A stretch of 64,000 nucleotides of DNA from Apiospora phragmitis (taxonomy: Eukaryota > Ascomycota > Sordariomycetes > Amphisphaeriales > Apiosporaceae). The notes below the pieces were generated by a model. It saw only the letters and a program-made list of their open reading frames with translations. It did no database searches and had not been told where the DNA came from. The DNA lies in contig JAQQWL010000011.1 of NCBI GenBank assembly GCA_038363925.1, positions 3,906,001 through 3,970,000 on the forward strand, in the 5' to 3' direction. Position numbers and translations under genes: made by a program. Shown here piece after piece: positions 51,900-64,000 of this stretch; position 1 is the stretch's first letter, and each line of letters opens with the position of its first letter.

Positions 51900-54800
51900 T
51901 TTTAATTATTTTTATTCTTATAAATTATTATTTAAACTTTTAAATAATAATATTTATAAGAATTATATCTATACGTAGACTTAATAACGCCCCTCGTCAC
52001 GAGAAGGCCCCCGCTATTACCGTAAATACCCCTTAGCGAAACCCTGTTATAAAAGTAAATAATAACAATAATAATAACGGCTTTATTTAATAAATATTAA
52101 TTAAACGAATTAAGGAATTTAAATAAAAAAACGCTAATTATTAATATTATTACGCTAAATTTAAAAAAAGCGCGACGAGCTCTTAATTAAGAACACTTTA
52201 AAATAAATACCCGATATTAACGAGCTACGCGAGGAAGTACGCCTTTTCTATACCGCCGCTAGTATTATCCAAACCTTTATTACTTTTAAAGGAGGAATAA
52301 AAATTAATACCCTAGCGGCTTTTAACGGGATAAATAAGAACCTCCGCGGATTCCTTATTTAAATTAAAACTTATTAATAGTTTTATAAAAAGACGTTTTA
52401 AAACGTTATTTAACGAGCCATTTACGTTACTTTATTTTTTAAAAATAAAATATTTGTTTAATTCGAACCCTATTTAAATAAACTTATAAAAAACGATTAA
52501 TAAATTAAATTAAATTAAATAAAAGCGTAACGAATTTTTAAAAACTACGATAGCTTTAAATAAGCTTTTAAATCTTTCTTTTAAAACCTCGACGAGAAGT
52601 AATAAATAAAAAAAGAATTAAAAACTTCTGAATAAAAAAGATTAGCCGCTTTTTATACCGCCGAATTCCGATATATTATAGCTCGACTAAACTATATTAA
52701 AGCTACGAAAATTATAATATATTATCGAGGACTAAAGGAAAACGTTAAGAACGAACTTAGCCGGCTTAATACCCTTAATAATTTCCTTTCGTATATAGAG
52801 CTTACTATTAAAATCGATACTCGTATATACGAACGCCGCCGCGAGAAGCAAGGCGGGTAATAACGGTAGACCGGTTAAATCTAGGCTAATATAGGGCGAC
52901 CACGTTATTATAACAACATACCGCTAAAAAATAATATAACGTATAATTACTATAGCGAACCTATAAACCTCGACGTTATTAAATATAATAAAAAGTAATA
53001 TATTATTTATTATAATTATTAAAAATAAGGATATTATATTTAAAAATACGATATATTAACGTTATAAAAATAAAGAATATTTTTATAATAATTATTAAAA
53101 ATAATAACGTTATTATTAAATATAATAGTCTATTTTAAATAGTTTATTATAATAATAAATATATTTTTAATTGAATAAATAAAAAAAGTATCGGATAGTT
53201 TTTTAAAACTTTTAAAAAAAAGGATACTATAGCCGAAACGTTACGGTAATACGAAAAAACGACCCTTTTTATATAACGAAAATAATAATTTAATGAATAA
53301 TATTATAAACCGGTTAAAATAATTAATAAACGAGATTATTAAATTTAAAAACTTAAAAATTAACGGATAATTAAATATTTTTAATATCTTATACCTCGAT
53401 TTAAAACATTTATATTAAATACTTATTACGGCTAGGTTTAATTAAAGAATTTATAGTAATTACGTAGTAAAAAATAATACTTAAATCTTTTTTATATATA
53501 AAAAGTATTTTACGCTTTTATAAATCTTATACGTATATAACGCTTATACGGAATACTTTATAAAGAAACTCGAGTACGAATGGTTTCTTTAAAAGATCGG
53601 TAAATAACTTATTATATAATTATACCTTAATTATATTATTAAAAAAATCCGGATATTAATCCTTATTAAATAACGCGCGTATTTATTAATATAAAAAGAT
53701 TTATAATAATTATAACGGTATTATTTAAAAGGACGAGATTAAAAGGAGTATTTCGAAAATTAATATTTTAAATACGTTTAAAAAAAATCGCGAGCTTATA
53801 AATATTTAAAAGAAAGTACTTAATACTTTTAAAATATATAGGTATATATTTAATAAAAAAACCATTTTAATATATTAAAAACTTTATAAAGCGTTTATAA
53901 ATTATAATAAACTTAATAAACCTTTAAATTATTTAAAAAAAACTTAAATCTTAAGTATTAAAAATAATACTTTATATAAAAAAAAGTATAAAAACATTTT
54001 TATTAATATATTAAGAAATGCTTTATAAAAAATAAAAGGAATAATAATAACGATATAATAATTAATTATAAAAAACTATTAATTATTTATAAAAATAGTG
54101 TTTAAAAAACAGACGCCGCTTATTATAAAATAATAATAATAAGCGGACTAAAACAGGTCTTTATATTAAATAACGGATAAGTAAGCTATTTATAAATATA
54201 TTATATTAATAATAAGTATAAAAAGAGTTTATACTAAAGTATTACTTAATAACGGAATATGAGGAAATTATATTTTATTACGAATTATTAATTGCTTTAA
54301 ATTTAAATAATAAAAGAAAAACGCCTTATATTAATTTAAAACCGTTAATAAAAGATTTATAACTTATAATAATAAAGAAGTATAAAAAGAAGTCGCGAAC
54401 CTTTTAATTAATATTAAAGAATAATATAAACGAATTATGTATAATATTACGGACGTCGTAAGATATAATATAATTTTAAAAATACCTTAATTACGGGTAA
54501 ATAATCTTAAAATTAATTAAAAAATAGGCTAACTTTAATAAAATATATTAAAAAAAGGTTTAATTAATAGGTAACGGTTTAAAAAACGGCCCTTTAATAA
54601 ATTTAAAATCTTTAAAATATATATTATTATTAAAAAGCTTAAACCAAACGTTATAACAATTATACTAAAAGAGTACTAGTAATTCGAAGCCTTTTTTAAT
54701 AAAAAACTAGAGATAAGCTTACCGCTTTATATACGGTAAAACTATAAAGTATCTTTTAAAAATAAAAAGGAACCCTTTTTATACTTATATATAAACTTTA

Positions 54801-56368
54801 TTAAAAGTATAAATAAACCTTAAAAGAATATATTATAAAAAACCTCGAAAAAGGAGTTATATAACTATCTATATTATTAACAGGCTTCCTCATCTTTTTC
54901 GTCTCGAAGAAAAGCAAAAACGAGAAACTTAAATGGCGTATATATATTAATTATCGAAAGTTTAACGAAACTATTATTAAAAACCGGTACCTCTTACTTT
55001 TAATTACTAACTTATAAAATAAGCTATTATATATTAAATTTTTTTATAATATTTAACCTCTTTAATATATATAACTTAATCCGGATTAAAAAGGAAAAGA
55101 AATAAAAACCCGTATTTTAAACTAAGTATAAATATTTCGAATATTAAGCTATGTCGTTTAACTTAATTAATATATTAATTAGCTTTTAAATAATAATTAA
55201 CTACGTTTTACGCGGATATTTTAATAAGTTTATAATATATTTCGATAATATCTTTATTTATTTTAAAAATAACGAGTAATACTAAAAGTACGTAAAGTTA
55301 GTACTTTAAAAGCTATAGGACACTAATCTACTAATTAACTTAAAGAAAAGCGAATTTTACTAACAATCCGTCACCTTCGTAAGATATATAATATCCTTAA
55401 GCGAAATTCGAATAAAACTATTAAAAATCTTAATAATTAAAGAATAGCTTACGCCTATAAACGTTATAAAAATTAAATCCTTTTTAAAATTAATTAATTA
55501 TTACTAGATTTTTATCCCCGGGTTTAATAAAATAGTAATATTTTTAACGAACTTAATAAAAAAGGATAAATTATTTCAATAAACGAAAAAAAGCCGAAGC
55601 CTTTTATAATATTAAAGAGCGAATTTTTAATAAATTAATACTTCGCGTAATAAACCTTATTAAACCTTTTAAAATTAAAACTAATATATTAAATTATACG
55701 ATTAGAAAATAATTAAATTAATAAAATAATAATAAAAAGTCGCACTTTATCGTATTATTTTTAAAAAAGCTTAATAAATTAGAACGTAATTATTAAATTT
55801 ATAATAAAAAATTAATAACTATTATTAAAACTTATAAAAAATAAAGATATTATTTTAATAAAATAAAAAAACTAATAAAAGTTTATATTAATTATAAAAA
55901 CCTTATAACGTTTATTATTATTAAAGAGTTAAATAAATAATAAATATAATAGTTTAAATTCTTTTTAAAATTTAACCTTATTATTATTTACTAAAATAAT
56001 AATAAAAATAGCCGCGCTAACGCGTTAAACCGACGGCTAAACTATTAAAAAAAAACCTACTCGAAACGCGAACTATCTTAACTTATAATTAAAATAATAA
56101 CTTTATATTATTATAATAACTAAACGTTACGAGTTACGTTTAATATAATAATAATTAAGTTATTAAGTTTTAATAATTTAGCCGAACCTTTAACTCCGCC
56201 GATTATATTAAAGATTACCTCGAGAACCGGAACGGTCTTACCTTTTATTAAAACAAGGTTTATATCTTTAAATAATACCGTAAAGACTTTATTAAAGAAT
56301 TCTACGAACACTTTATATATAGATATTAAAAAGTATTTAAAACTTAAAATCGAATTATTAAGTAATTT

Positions 56369-56446
56369 AATTATAAAAACCTTAAATTAATTATAATTAT
56401 AAAAACCTTAAATTAATTATAATTATAAAAACCTTAAATTAATTAT
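56369..56446 (+). repeat. Three perfect 26-bp tandem repeats inside the gypsy element
   Basis: The 26-bp unit starting AATTATAAAAACCTTAAATT occurs three times without mismatch (56369-56394, 56395-56420, 56421-56446), just upstream of the integrase core region. Perfect identity in otherwise heavily mutated DNA suggests that the duplication arose after most RIP. Confidence 0.9.
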
Positions 56447-58277
56447 AATTATAGTAATTAATAAATATAACCTATGTAATTAAGCTAAGGCCGCTCGATA
56501 CCAACTATATAAAAAATTATAATTAATTCTACCGCTAAATAAAGTATAGAAAATAATCGTATTTAACTTTATAATTAAGCTATTTTTATTAAAAGAACCC
56601 TTAATTAAAATTAGTTACGATAATATCTTAATAATTACGAATATATTTATAAAATATACCTACTTTTTACTTTATAAAGAGTTTAGTAATACTAGCGATT
56701 TAACCTATATATTCCTTCGAACGATCGTTAGCCAGCACGAGCTGCCCGAAACGATCATCTCTAATAAAGACAAGCTGTTCACCGCTAAATTCTAGAAATC
56801 ACTTATAATATAACTCGGTATTAAGTATAAGCTGTTTACGGCTTACCACCCCTAGACGAACGGATAAACCGAGCGGATAAACTAAATTTTAAAATAATAC
56901 TTACGCTGTTACGTTAATTACAAATAGGATAATTAGGTACGGTTATTACTTATAGCTTAATTCGCTTATAATAAAGTAGATAACGAAACTATACGCATAT
57001 TACCGTTTTAAATAAATTACGGATATAACTTAGAAATTATTAAAAACCCTTAATAAAAAGAATTAATATTAATCGCGACTATATAAATCGAAAAATTAAA
57101 GGAATTCTAACTTACGTTATAATAAAACCTTAATTTCCTTTAATAATAAATAAAGAGACACGCCGGCGAAACTAGGTTAAAAGGACTAACCTTAAGAAAA
57201 GGAGGAAAAGTATACCTCTTACGACGAAATATTAAAACTAAGCGGCTAAGTAATAAATTAAACTTTAAAAAATCGGACTATTTAAAATCGCGAAAATCGT
57301 TTTAAAAACTAATTATTAATTAATATTATTTAAAATAATACCGATATACTTAATATTTAATATCTTATTATTCGAACTAGCGGCCGAAAATACCTCGATT
57401 AATATATAACTAAAAATTATAATAAATTAGTACAAATATAAAATTAAAGAAATTATTAAAAAAATATTAAACGAGGCTTTTAATACTTCGTTTAATAAAA
57501 TAATTTCTTATTAAAAAATAATATTTAAAAATTTAAAAGATACTTAATAAACGCTACGAAAAAACTTCGGGAATTCAGGCAATAATAAGAAGTATTAAAA
57601 GACCTAAGCCCTCGAAATTAGCTAGGCCTAAAAAAGACTAGTCTATATTAATAAGAACGCCTAAGTTCTAAAGGTTACTAATTAAGTAACCCTCGTAGCT
57701 ATTTAGCGTAAGTAGGATGTTATCCTCTTTATTTAACTCCTCTATATTACGACTAAATAAATCGGCGCCCTTTTCCTTTTACTTTTTAATAAATCTTTCG
57801 AATCCGTAATAACCAACCTACCGCCTCAGCGAACTGAGATTAAAATTTAATTAGTTTTAAATAAATCGATAAGAGTTTCTCGTTTATATCTTCTTTATCC
57901 GCGTTTAACTTTCGTTATTATTTTAAAACTTTTTTTAAAAACGAAATAATTAAAAAACCGTTATATAAACGACCGTAATTTATATATTTTTTATAGCGAG
58001 AAAAACGATCCGAAATATAATAATTTAATTTAATATTTTTAAAATAATATGAATAAAATATATCGGCCGAATAATCGTTAAAAAATATAATTATAAAGAA
58101 AAGAATATTAAGAGGCTTTAATAAAAAACTTCTCGATATAATTTAAAACTATAATAAATATATATTATAAAAGAATTAAAAAAAGAGAACTTATAAAATC
58201 TTAATATAACGGTATATAATAAGTATTTATAATAATTAACTATTTTAAAAATAAAATAATAAAAAGAGGAGGGATAA

Positions 58278-58960
58278 TATTATAACTTAATCTAATAACG
58301 CGGCTAGTATTTACCCCTAGAACGGAACTAAAATAACTCGAAGCGCTTATAAATTAATAAATAGTTATTAATTTCGTTAATTAATACTTATAACCTCACC
58401 TATAATAATAAAAGTTTATTATATTAATTATAATAACCGATATTACGATAATAAATATATACGGCTAACCTAGGGTAGTACTCAAAGGATGGCACAGGAT
58501 GAATAAATAAGAATAGACGGGCATAAATAGCTAGTATAAGTTAAACAGATAGAACGGAGTTACGTACCGATAAAATAAGAAGTTATAAAATTATAACGCT
58601 CTTAATAATCCCGGAGCTATAAGATTATAACGCTCTTAATAGTCCGGCGTAAATTAATAAAAAAAGGATTAAATATATAATAACGAATAATTCCCTACGT
58701 ATTTTATATAAATACTCTCTATTTTAATAATTAATTTAAATATTAATCTTAACCTCTTAATAAAATAAACAGCTTTAACGAAACTATTATAAATCTTTTT
58801 AAGTCTACGCACTTTAATTACCTTCGTTTTTATAATTATTATATATTATATCGATAAAGGCGGACCTTTATCGCACATTTAAATACTCTCTCGTATTATT
58901 AATATAAACCTTAGTACGTCTTACTAGGTTTCTTTTAAAACTTAGATAACGTTCGTTATA
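58278..58960 (+). repeat. Gypsy element, 3' LTR
   Basis: 683 bp. It begins TATTATAACTTAATCTAATA (TG mutated to TA) and ends GTTCGTTATA, followed directly by the AAAAC target duplication. Confidence 0.88.
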
Positions 58961-61900
58961 AAAACGAGATATATTACTCTATAAACTTATATTTTAATAT
59001 AATAATAAATTACGTATAATATTTTATAAATTAAACGATAAAATTTTATATATATATAAAAAGTAAAAACGTTAAGAAATAATTTATCGAGGGTTTAAAA
59101 ATCTTATTAAATAAGCTTTAACTCGTATAATAAGCCTTTAAAAAAGGATTCGAAAAAGAGATCGCTCTCTATACCTTAATTATACGAGCTTACCAAGGAG
59201 TTCCGGAATTTATACCGGCCTTTATTAATTAAAAGCTAGTATACGAAGCGTTATTTTCGGACTTTCGTATATCGCTAAGTATAATTACGGATTAAAGGTT
59301 TTCGGAACGATATTTAACGGAGGAATTATATTAAAACCTAGTTATAAATACGTATTTAATTAATAAACGGTTTATAAATAACTATATAAAAAAACCGACT
59401 AATTTACGGTAATAAATTATTATATAATAACCGATTAATAAGATTAAATAAAAACTAGCGATTTACGAACACGTTTTAATTTAAATTATCGTATAAAAAC
59501 CGGTAATTTAAATAAAAAACTTACCGAATTTACTATAAATAAAGCTATTAATTAATAAATTACTTAGCCGAAAAGCGAACTTATATAATAACTTAATATT
59601 TCTAAACGTGTAATAACGTTAGATAGGATTTCCTTACCTAAGACGAATACGAGGATTTCGTTCGAAACTAGGAAAGGAAAAGAGAGGAACTAAAAAACGA
59701 CGAAGAGTACGACTACCTTAATTTAAAAGACGTATAATACAGTATTATTTATTTAACGGACGCCGCGTTTTATTACCGGCTTATTAGCGAGGATATTTAT
59801 TTTTCGAAAGCTATTATATAAGCCGACTAATTTAACCTTAATAGTTTATATAGCTAGACTTATTAAAGAGAGCTTTAAAATACCGGCGCCGCTTTATTTT
59901 TAATAATCGAAAAGCTTTAAATAAAAGCTTATATACGAAAAAACCTAAACGTACGAATTAATGAAACATTGGGAAGCGCTGAAATCAAGTTTAAAAGCTG
60001 AAAGCTTATTTCGTTAATTAAAATAATTAATATACGAAACTAATTAAAAATAATTAAGTATTATATTTTAAATATTATAACCCCCATTTTTTATATTATA
60101 TAACGCCGACCGGCTTAAAATATATTATAATAATATTTTTACTTTAATTATATAAAAAGACGGCGAGATATTACTTATAATTAAAAAATAAGGACACTCG
60201 TTCTTTAATACCGGCCGTACGAAAACAACGTTATATTTTATTAAAAAATAGTTTCGATACCTTTATTAACGGTTTAAATACCTTCGTATAAAAAAGCTCT
60301 ATCCTTTTTTAAAGAACGCCGGTTACGATAACGTCGACCCTGCTATTTTTAACGAGATTTAAAAGTTTTACTCTTAATATTAATCGTACGATCCGGCGTT
60401 ATAAAAATTTAAATTCTCGTTATAAAATAAATACGATTTTAATTACGAAATTATTATAAACGTTATTTATATTAATAAATAAAACGTATTTTACGTAATT
60501 AATTCGAATATATCTTTTTAAACGGTTATATTTTTATATTTATTTAAAATATAAAATATTTATAATTTGTTTTATTAATATTAAATATATATATATTAAA
60601 ACCTTTTTAATTATATTTCGTATAATTTAGATATATATTTTTAAAAAAGGTTTAAAATTATATATAAATAATAAGAATTATTTATAAATAAGTATTTATT
60701 AAAACTTATTAAATAATAAATAAAACTAAATAAATATATGTTTTATTATATAAAGTATTTAATATTTTATAAAATAATCTCGGTTATTAAATAAATACCG
60801 AAATAATGCTTTAAATAATACGGTTAGCCTCGACGGCTTAATACTTACCCTGCTTATATTTAAAATATACCTTCGTATCGATAAGAACTTATTATCGTTA
60901 TCGGAGATCTAGGCACGAAGAGAAGTCGTATAGAAAGTAATAAAGATACTCCGGAAAAAATATATAAATATCGATATTTACCGAGCTTTAATTATCCGGA
61001 ACGGACCGGCTATTTATAATATTTAAATATTCCCGTTCCGAAGTAAAGTTTTAATTTAGCGAAAAAAAGAAGGATAAACCGAACTATATAAAATAATAGC
61101 TATCGAAAACCGTACGATTTAAATAAATACCCTAAACGGCTTAAAAGCTTTTCGAATAATTTAAATTAAGCTGTACTATTAAAAAGAGGCTAAAGAACCG
61201 CATAACGAGCCGAATATATAACTAGATTCGGAATAACCGGTGAATACCCTAGATATTAAACCGATAACCGAGGAAATTACGGTAGCTCTTATACGACGTA
61301 GCCGGGAACAATTTAAAAAGTATTTATTCCGGAACGTTTTAACCGCCGTATTTCTTATTTAAAAGGAATAAGAGAATTATAATTTAATAATTAAGTTTTA
61401 ATAAAATAGCGTTATTAATTCGTTTAAATATTTATTTTAAAAGTTTAACGTAGAGGAGATTAATAATCTCGCCGTATAAAGAGTTATCGAATTTATTTAA
61501 TTTAACCCGGGTAAGTATACCGGCCGGAGAATATTTAAAACACGGCTTGTATAAGAAATTAAAGATAAAACTACGAAGCTATATAAAAAATTTAAGCTCG
61601 TAATATAAAATTACGGAGATATAAAAAAAGAGGCTATTTTAACTTAATTATTAATAATTTAACGGATAAATTAAAGACTCTTTTTAACCTTTAAATCGAC
61701 TTTAATTTAAAACTTTAACGTATAAAGCGAGCTATGTAATATTACATAAGCGTATATTTAATCGTATAATAAGTTAAACCGATTAATTTATATACGCTTA
61801 TTAATAAAACTTAAAAATAAGTATTCGGAAAAAATACTACTTTAAATCGTATTACCTTTATATAGATTTATAAAGTTAAAACTTTATTAATTTAAAATAT

Positions 61901-63285
61901 ATTACAATTATTATATACGAAATTTAAACATAATAATTTTAATATATAACGCTTATTTATTATTTAATACGAATAAACCGGATATTTTTAATATTATAAT
62001 AATATAAATCGACGATACGTTTAGCTTTATTATAGCCTCTTTTTCTTAAAAAGCGGAAGAAAAGCTAATAAAGTAACGATTTTATATAAAGCCGAAAAGT
62101 ATCTTAACCGAAAGTACGCCGATAGAATTTAATAGAGGTAATATTCGATTAAAATTATACGATATTTTTTTAAATAAAAGGGATAAGCTAATTAATTAAA
62201 GTCTATTGATTTAAAAAATATTAATAAAAACTAATAATACGTTTTTTAACGAGTAAAAAAAGTATACTTAATATTTATTTATTAACTAAAAATAATATAC
62301 GACCTATTTATTATCGTTTAAATACAAACCTTAAAAAATAAAAGTATTAAGAATTTAAACGAGCATATTAATTAATAAATTTAAAACCGGATATACGGCT
62401 TAAAATATATCTCGTTTAACTTTTATTATATGAAGATATATATTTTTATCGACAGCTCGTTTATAAATAACGAGGACTTAATTTTATTAAATTAAGAAAT
62501 AAATTATATAAAAGACTAGTTCGAAATTTAAAATAATGCTATTTATTAAAGCTTAATAAAATATAAAAGAGTTATATAGAGTATATTAATTAACGAACTA
62601 TACAGCACGATTTCCGGTATAAATAACGGTATTATATTAAGTATTACGTTTAAAAGAATCGTACGAACCTTAAGATTTTAAAATATATTAATAACTTTTT
62701 ATATAAATTAAAGGTCTCTTTATAACTACTTAATTAAACTAGGTATAATAAACGAAAAAAGGCTTATAATTAATATTATATCCCTCTAAGAGTCGTATAA
62801 AAAAGGAGATCTTATAGATTTATTATATCGATAATAAAGATAACCTAGTAGACGCCCTTATTAAGGTATCTTCAAATAAGGCATTCGAATAAATAGTCTT
62901 AATAAATAGCCTTACCGTATATATAAAAGCGTATATCGAGAGGCTAGACTCGTACGTCCCCGATAAGGTATAACGTATCGCGATATACGACGGCACCTCT
63001 ATTACTATTACTATTTTTAAACCGGTTTTTTTAATTTATAACGGGAAATAATACGCGTTAACGTATAATAACTTCCCTTATTACTATTATTAAATAATTA
63101 AAATTATTAATTAAATAAACTTATTACTTAATAGAATTAACGTTAAAAAGGTATAATATTACCTATACGGCTTAAGTAAGCACCGAATACCGGATTAGCG
63201 TAACCCATCTATACGAGACCTTCGGGAAGGGAAGGCCCGTATTTAAAAAGGGGAACAAGCTAATTCTATCGCTAAAATAAAAAAC

Positions 63286-63498
63286 TGCCAGCATTAAAAT
63301 AATTAAAACTAAAAATGTTTATATTACTTTAAAAAGGGTGTTATATACCTACGCGCACGAACCCCTTTTTTATTTTATTAAGAGGGTTATATAATACCCC
63401 TTATAATTAATACTATAATTAGATATAAATAATAATAGATAATAATATAGCACCACTTAAACCCTTACTTATACGTAAGTACGAAAGCTTATTTAATA
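63286..63498 (+). repeat. Copia copy B, 3' LTR
   Basis: 213 bp beginning TGCCAGCATTAAAATAATT after an A-rich polypurine-like tract and ending AAGCTTATTTAATA. It matches the three other copia LTRs in the window. Confidence 0.75.
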
Positions 63499-63599
63499 AA
63501 TAATTGTTTTAGCTTTATACTTATATTAGTCTTTTTTAAATTTTAATTTAAATAATAAAATATAAAGTAAATCCGTATTATTTTAAATAATTAATAATT

Positions 63600-64000
63600 A
63601 GTTTATAACATAATTAAATTATTTTAAAATTTAACTTATTACTTAATCGTTTTATTTTAATATTTCGTTTTAAGAAAGAAATTTATTTCGTATTTTATAA
63701 TATTTTTAAATTTATTTTTTATAAAACTATACTTAATATATAGCTTAAATATATCGCGACGATATTAAGTTTTCGTATTAGTTTTTTATTAATAATCGAG
63801 TTATTACGTAATAGATTTTATAACACCTTTTAAAATCTATTACATGAAATACTAGTCCGTTAAAAATACGCTCCTTTATAGCGTAAAAAGCTTCGGCTTT
63901 TTTATTTATTTATTAAAATAGTTTATCCTACTTTATTAAGTTCGTTAAAAATATTACTAATATATTAAACCCGGGAATAAAAATCCGGTAATAATTAATT
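63600..64000 (-). mobile_element. Part of a second gypsy element, cut by the window end
   Basis: On minus, 63,850-64,000 matches the first gypsy element at about 55,490-55,640, including the CCCGGGTTTAATA stretch and the following RNase H-side region (KAEAFYAIKERIF). Similarity between 63,600 and 63,850 is weaker. The rest lies beyond the window, and the junction with the copia LTR at 63,498 suggests truncation. Confidence 0.65.

Larger units (their letters stand above)
51218..58960 (+). mobile_element. Complete Ty3/gypsy LTR retrotransposon, RIP-inactivated, nested in copia copy B
   Basis: 7,743 bp, flanked by a perfect 5-bp target duplication AAAAC (51213-51217 and 58961-58965). The 5' LTR is 51218-51899 (682 bp) and the 3' LTR 58278-58960 (683 bp). 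Domain traces in order on plus: Gag-like region about 52,080-52,900; a decayed zinc-knuckle region near 53,000; reverse transcriptase about 54,640-55,400, with KWRIYINYRKFNE, KNRYLLLLI and a mutated catalytic box reading IYFDNIFIY where the family has YxDDILIYS; integrase about 56,720-56,890, with decayed SQHELPETIISNKDKLFTAK and TAYHP. The Gag-RT-integrase order is that of gypsy, not copia. Copy A at about 47,400 provides the unoccupied target site. Confidence 0.93.
49718..63498 (+). mobile_element. Ty1/copia LTR retrotransposon, copy B, split by nested gypsy element
   Basis: LTRs lie at about 49,718-49,926 and 63,286-63,498. The internal region is in two parts, 49,927-51,217 and 58,961-63,285, which join to give the same order as copy A. 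Traces of a copia polyprotein are visible on plus: reverse transcriptase near 61,730-61,960 (decayed QAY and LNRxIYI, then IVLPLYRF); RNase H near 62,400-62,520 (IYIFIDSSF); and a C-terminal SLxESYKKGDLID with DALIK-like end near 62,780-62,890. All frames are full of RIP stops. Confidence 0.85.
38950..64000. other. RIP-mutated AT-rich isochore (transposon graveyard)
   Basis: The whole block is dominated by A/T, and CpA and TpG are almost absent while CpG is kept. For example, bases 40381-40440 contain seven CG dinucleotides and no CA or TG. This is what CpA-to-TpA RIP leaves. No intact gene is present; recognisable content is given in separate entries. Confidence 0.92.

Noticed and set aside
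56120..56311. 63-codon minus-strand frame in the AT block
   Set aside because: It lies antisense within the gypsy polyprotein relic and has no independent support.
38950..64000. Centromere or mitochondrial DNA insertion
   Set aside because: The AT-richness is explained by RIP of recognisable pogo, copia and gypsy elements with target duplications; no mitochondrial gene was seen. A centromeric location is not excluded but nothing here supports it.

Overview
This window is nuclear DNA from a filamentous ascomycete (Pezizomycotina, probably Sordariomycetes). The genes have short introns of about 50-150 nt with GTAAGT-type donors and CTAAC branch points. About 39 kb of gene-dense, GC-balanced DNA then passes abruptly at about 38.95 kb into about 25 kb of very AT-rich DNA. 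That block is almost devoid of CpA/TpG but keeps CpG, the signature of repeat-induced point mutation (RIP). No database search was possible; calls rest on motifs, splice structure and pairwise comparison inside the window.

Genic part (about 1-38.9 kb). A short AT-rich relic lies at 0.3-0.95 kb. Then come: a secreted kexin-processed repeat precursor (3.04-4.19 kb, minus); a DUF3328/UstYa-family oxidase (6.37-7.31 kb, plus); an ERG3-type sterol C-5 desaturase (8.98-10.09 kb); a UPF0357-like small membrane protein (11.3-11.7 kb); ribosomal protein eL28 (12.5-13.2 kb); NAD malate dehydrogenase (15.3-16.7 kb); TRAPP subunit Trs33 (17.3-18.1 kb); a SAP/PINIT/SP-RING SUMO ligase (19.1-21.3 kb); a UPF0642-like nucleolar protein (22.3-22.7 kb); SWR1-complex Vps72/YL1 (22.9-25.7 kb); a vacuolar amino-acid transporter of the Avt type (26.6-28.9 kb); Cdc48/p97 (31.2-34.0 kb); a conserved-looking small protein (35.2-35.8 kb); and a secondary-metabolite-type O-methyltransferase (37.1-38.65 kb).

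The most interesting system is at 3.0-7.3 kb. The precursor carries six copies of a Lys/Gly-rich core that starts HHKG. Most copies are released by Lys-Arg sites and separated by acidic spacers. It lies 2.2 kb from, and divergent to, a UstYa-family gene. That is the basic layout of fungal ustiloxin/dikaritin-type RiPP clusters, but the cores contain no Tyr, Phe or Trp; His is the only aromatic residue.

Technical caution. At least a dozen single-base indels, many in or beside short homopolymers, break otherwise well-conserved genes, including essential CDC48 (where +1 and -1 cancel), VPS72, TRS33 and the transporter. They look like consensus errors in the assembly, so frameshifts in the UstYa and ERG3 genes should not be read as pseudogenization without checking.

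AT-rich part (38.95-64 kb). This is a nested pile of RIP-degraded transposons: a pogo/Fot-type DNA transposon (39,917-41,765, TA target duplication); a gypsy LTR fragment; a Ty1/copia element on minus (42,184-48,840) split by a younger gypsy solo LTR (43,062-43,699, duplication GTATA); an 877-bp spacer with an unidentified coding-like relic; a second copia element on plus (49,718-63,498) split by a complete Ty3/gypsy element (51,218-58,960, duplication AAAAC); and part of another gypsy copy at the right edge. The two copia copies are head to head, and the uninterrupted copy supplies the empty-site sequence for the gypsy insertion.
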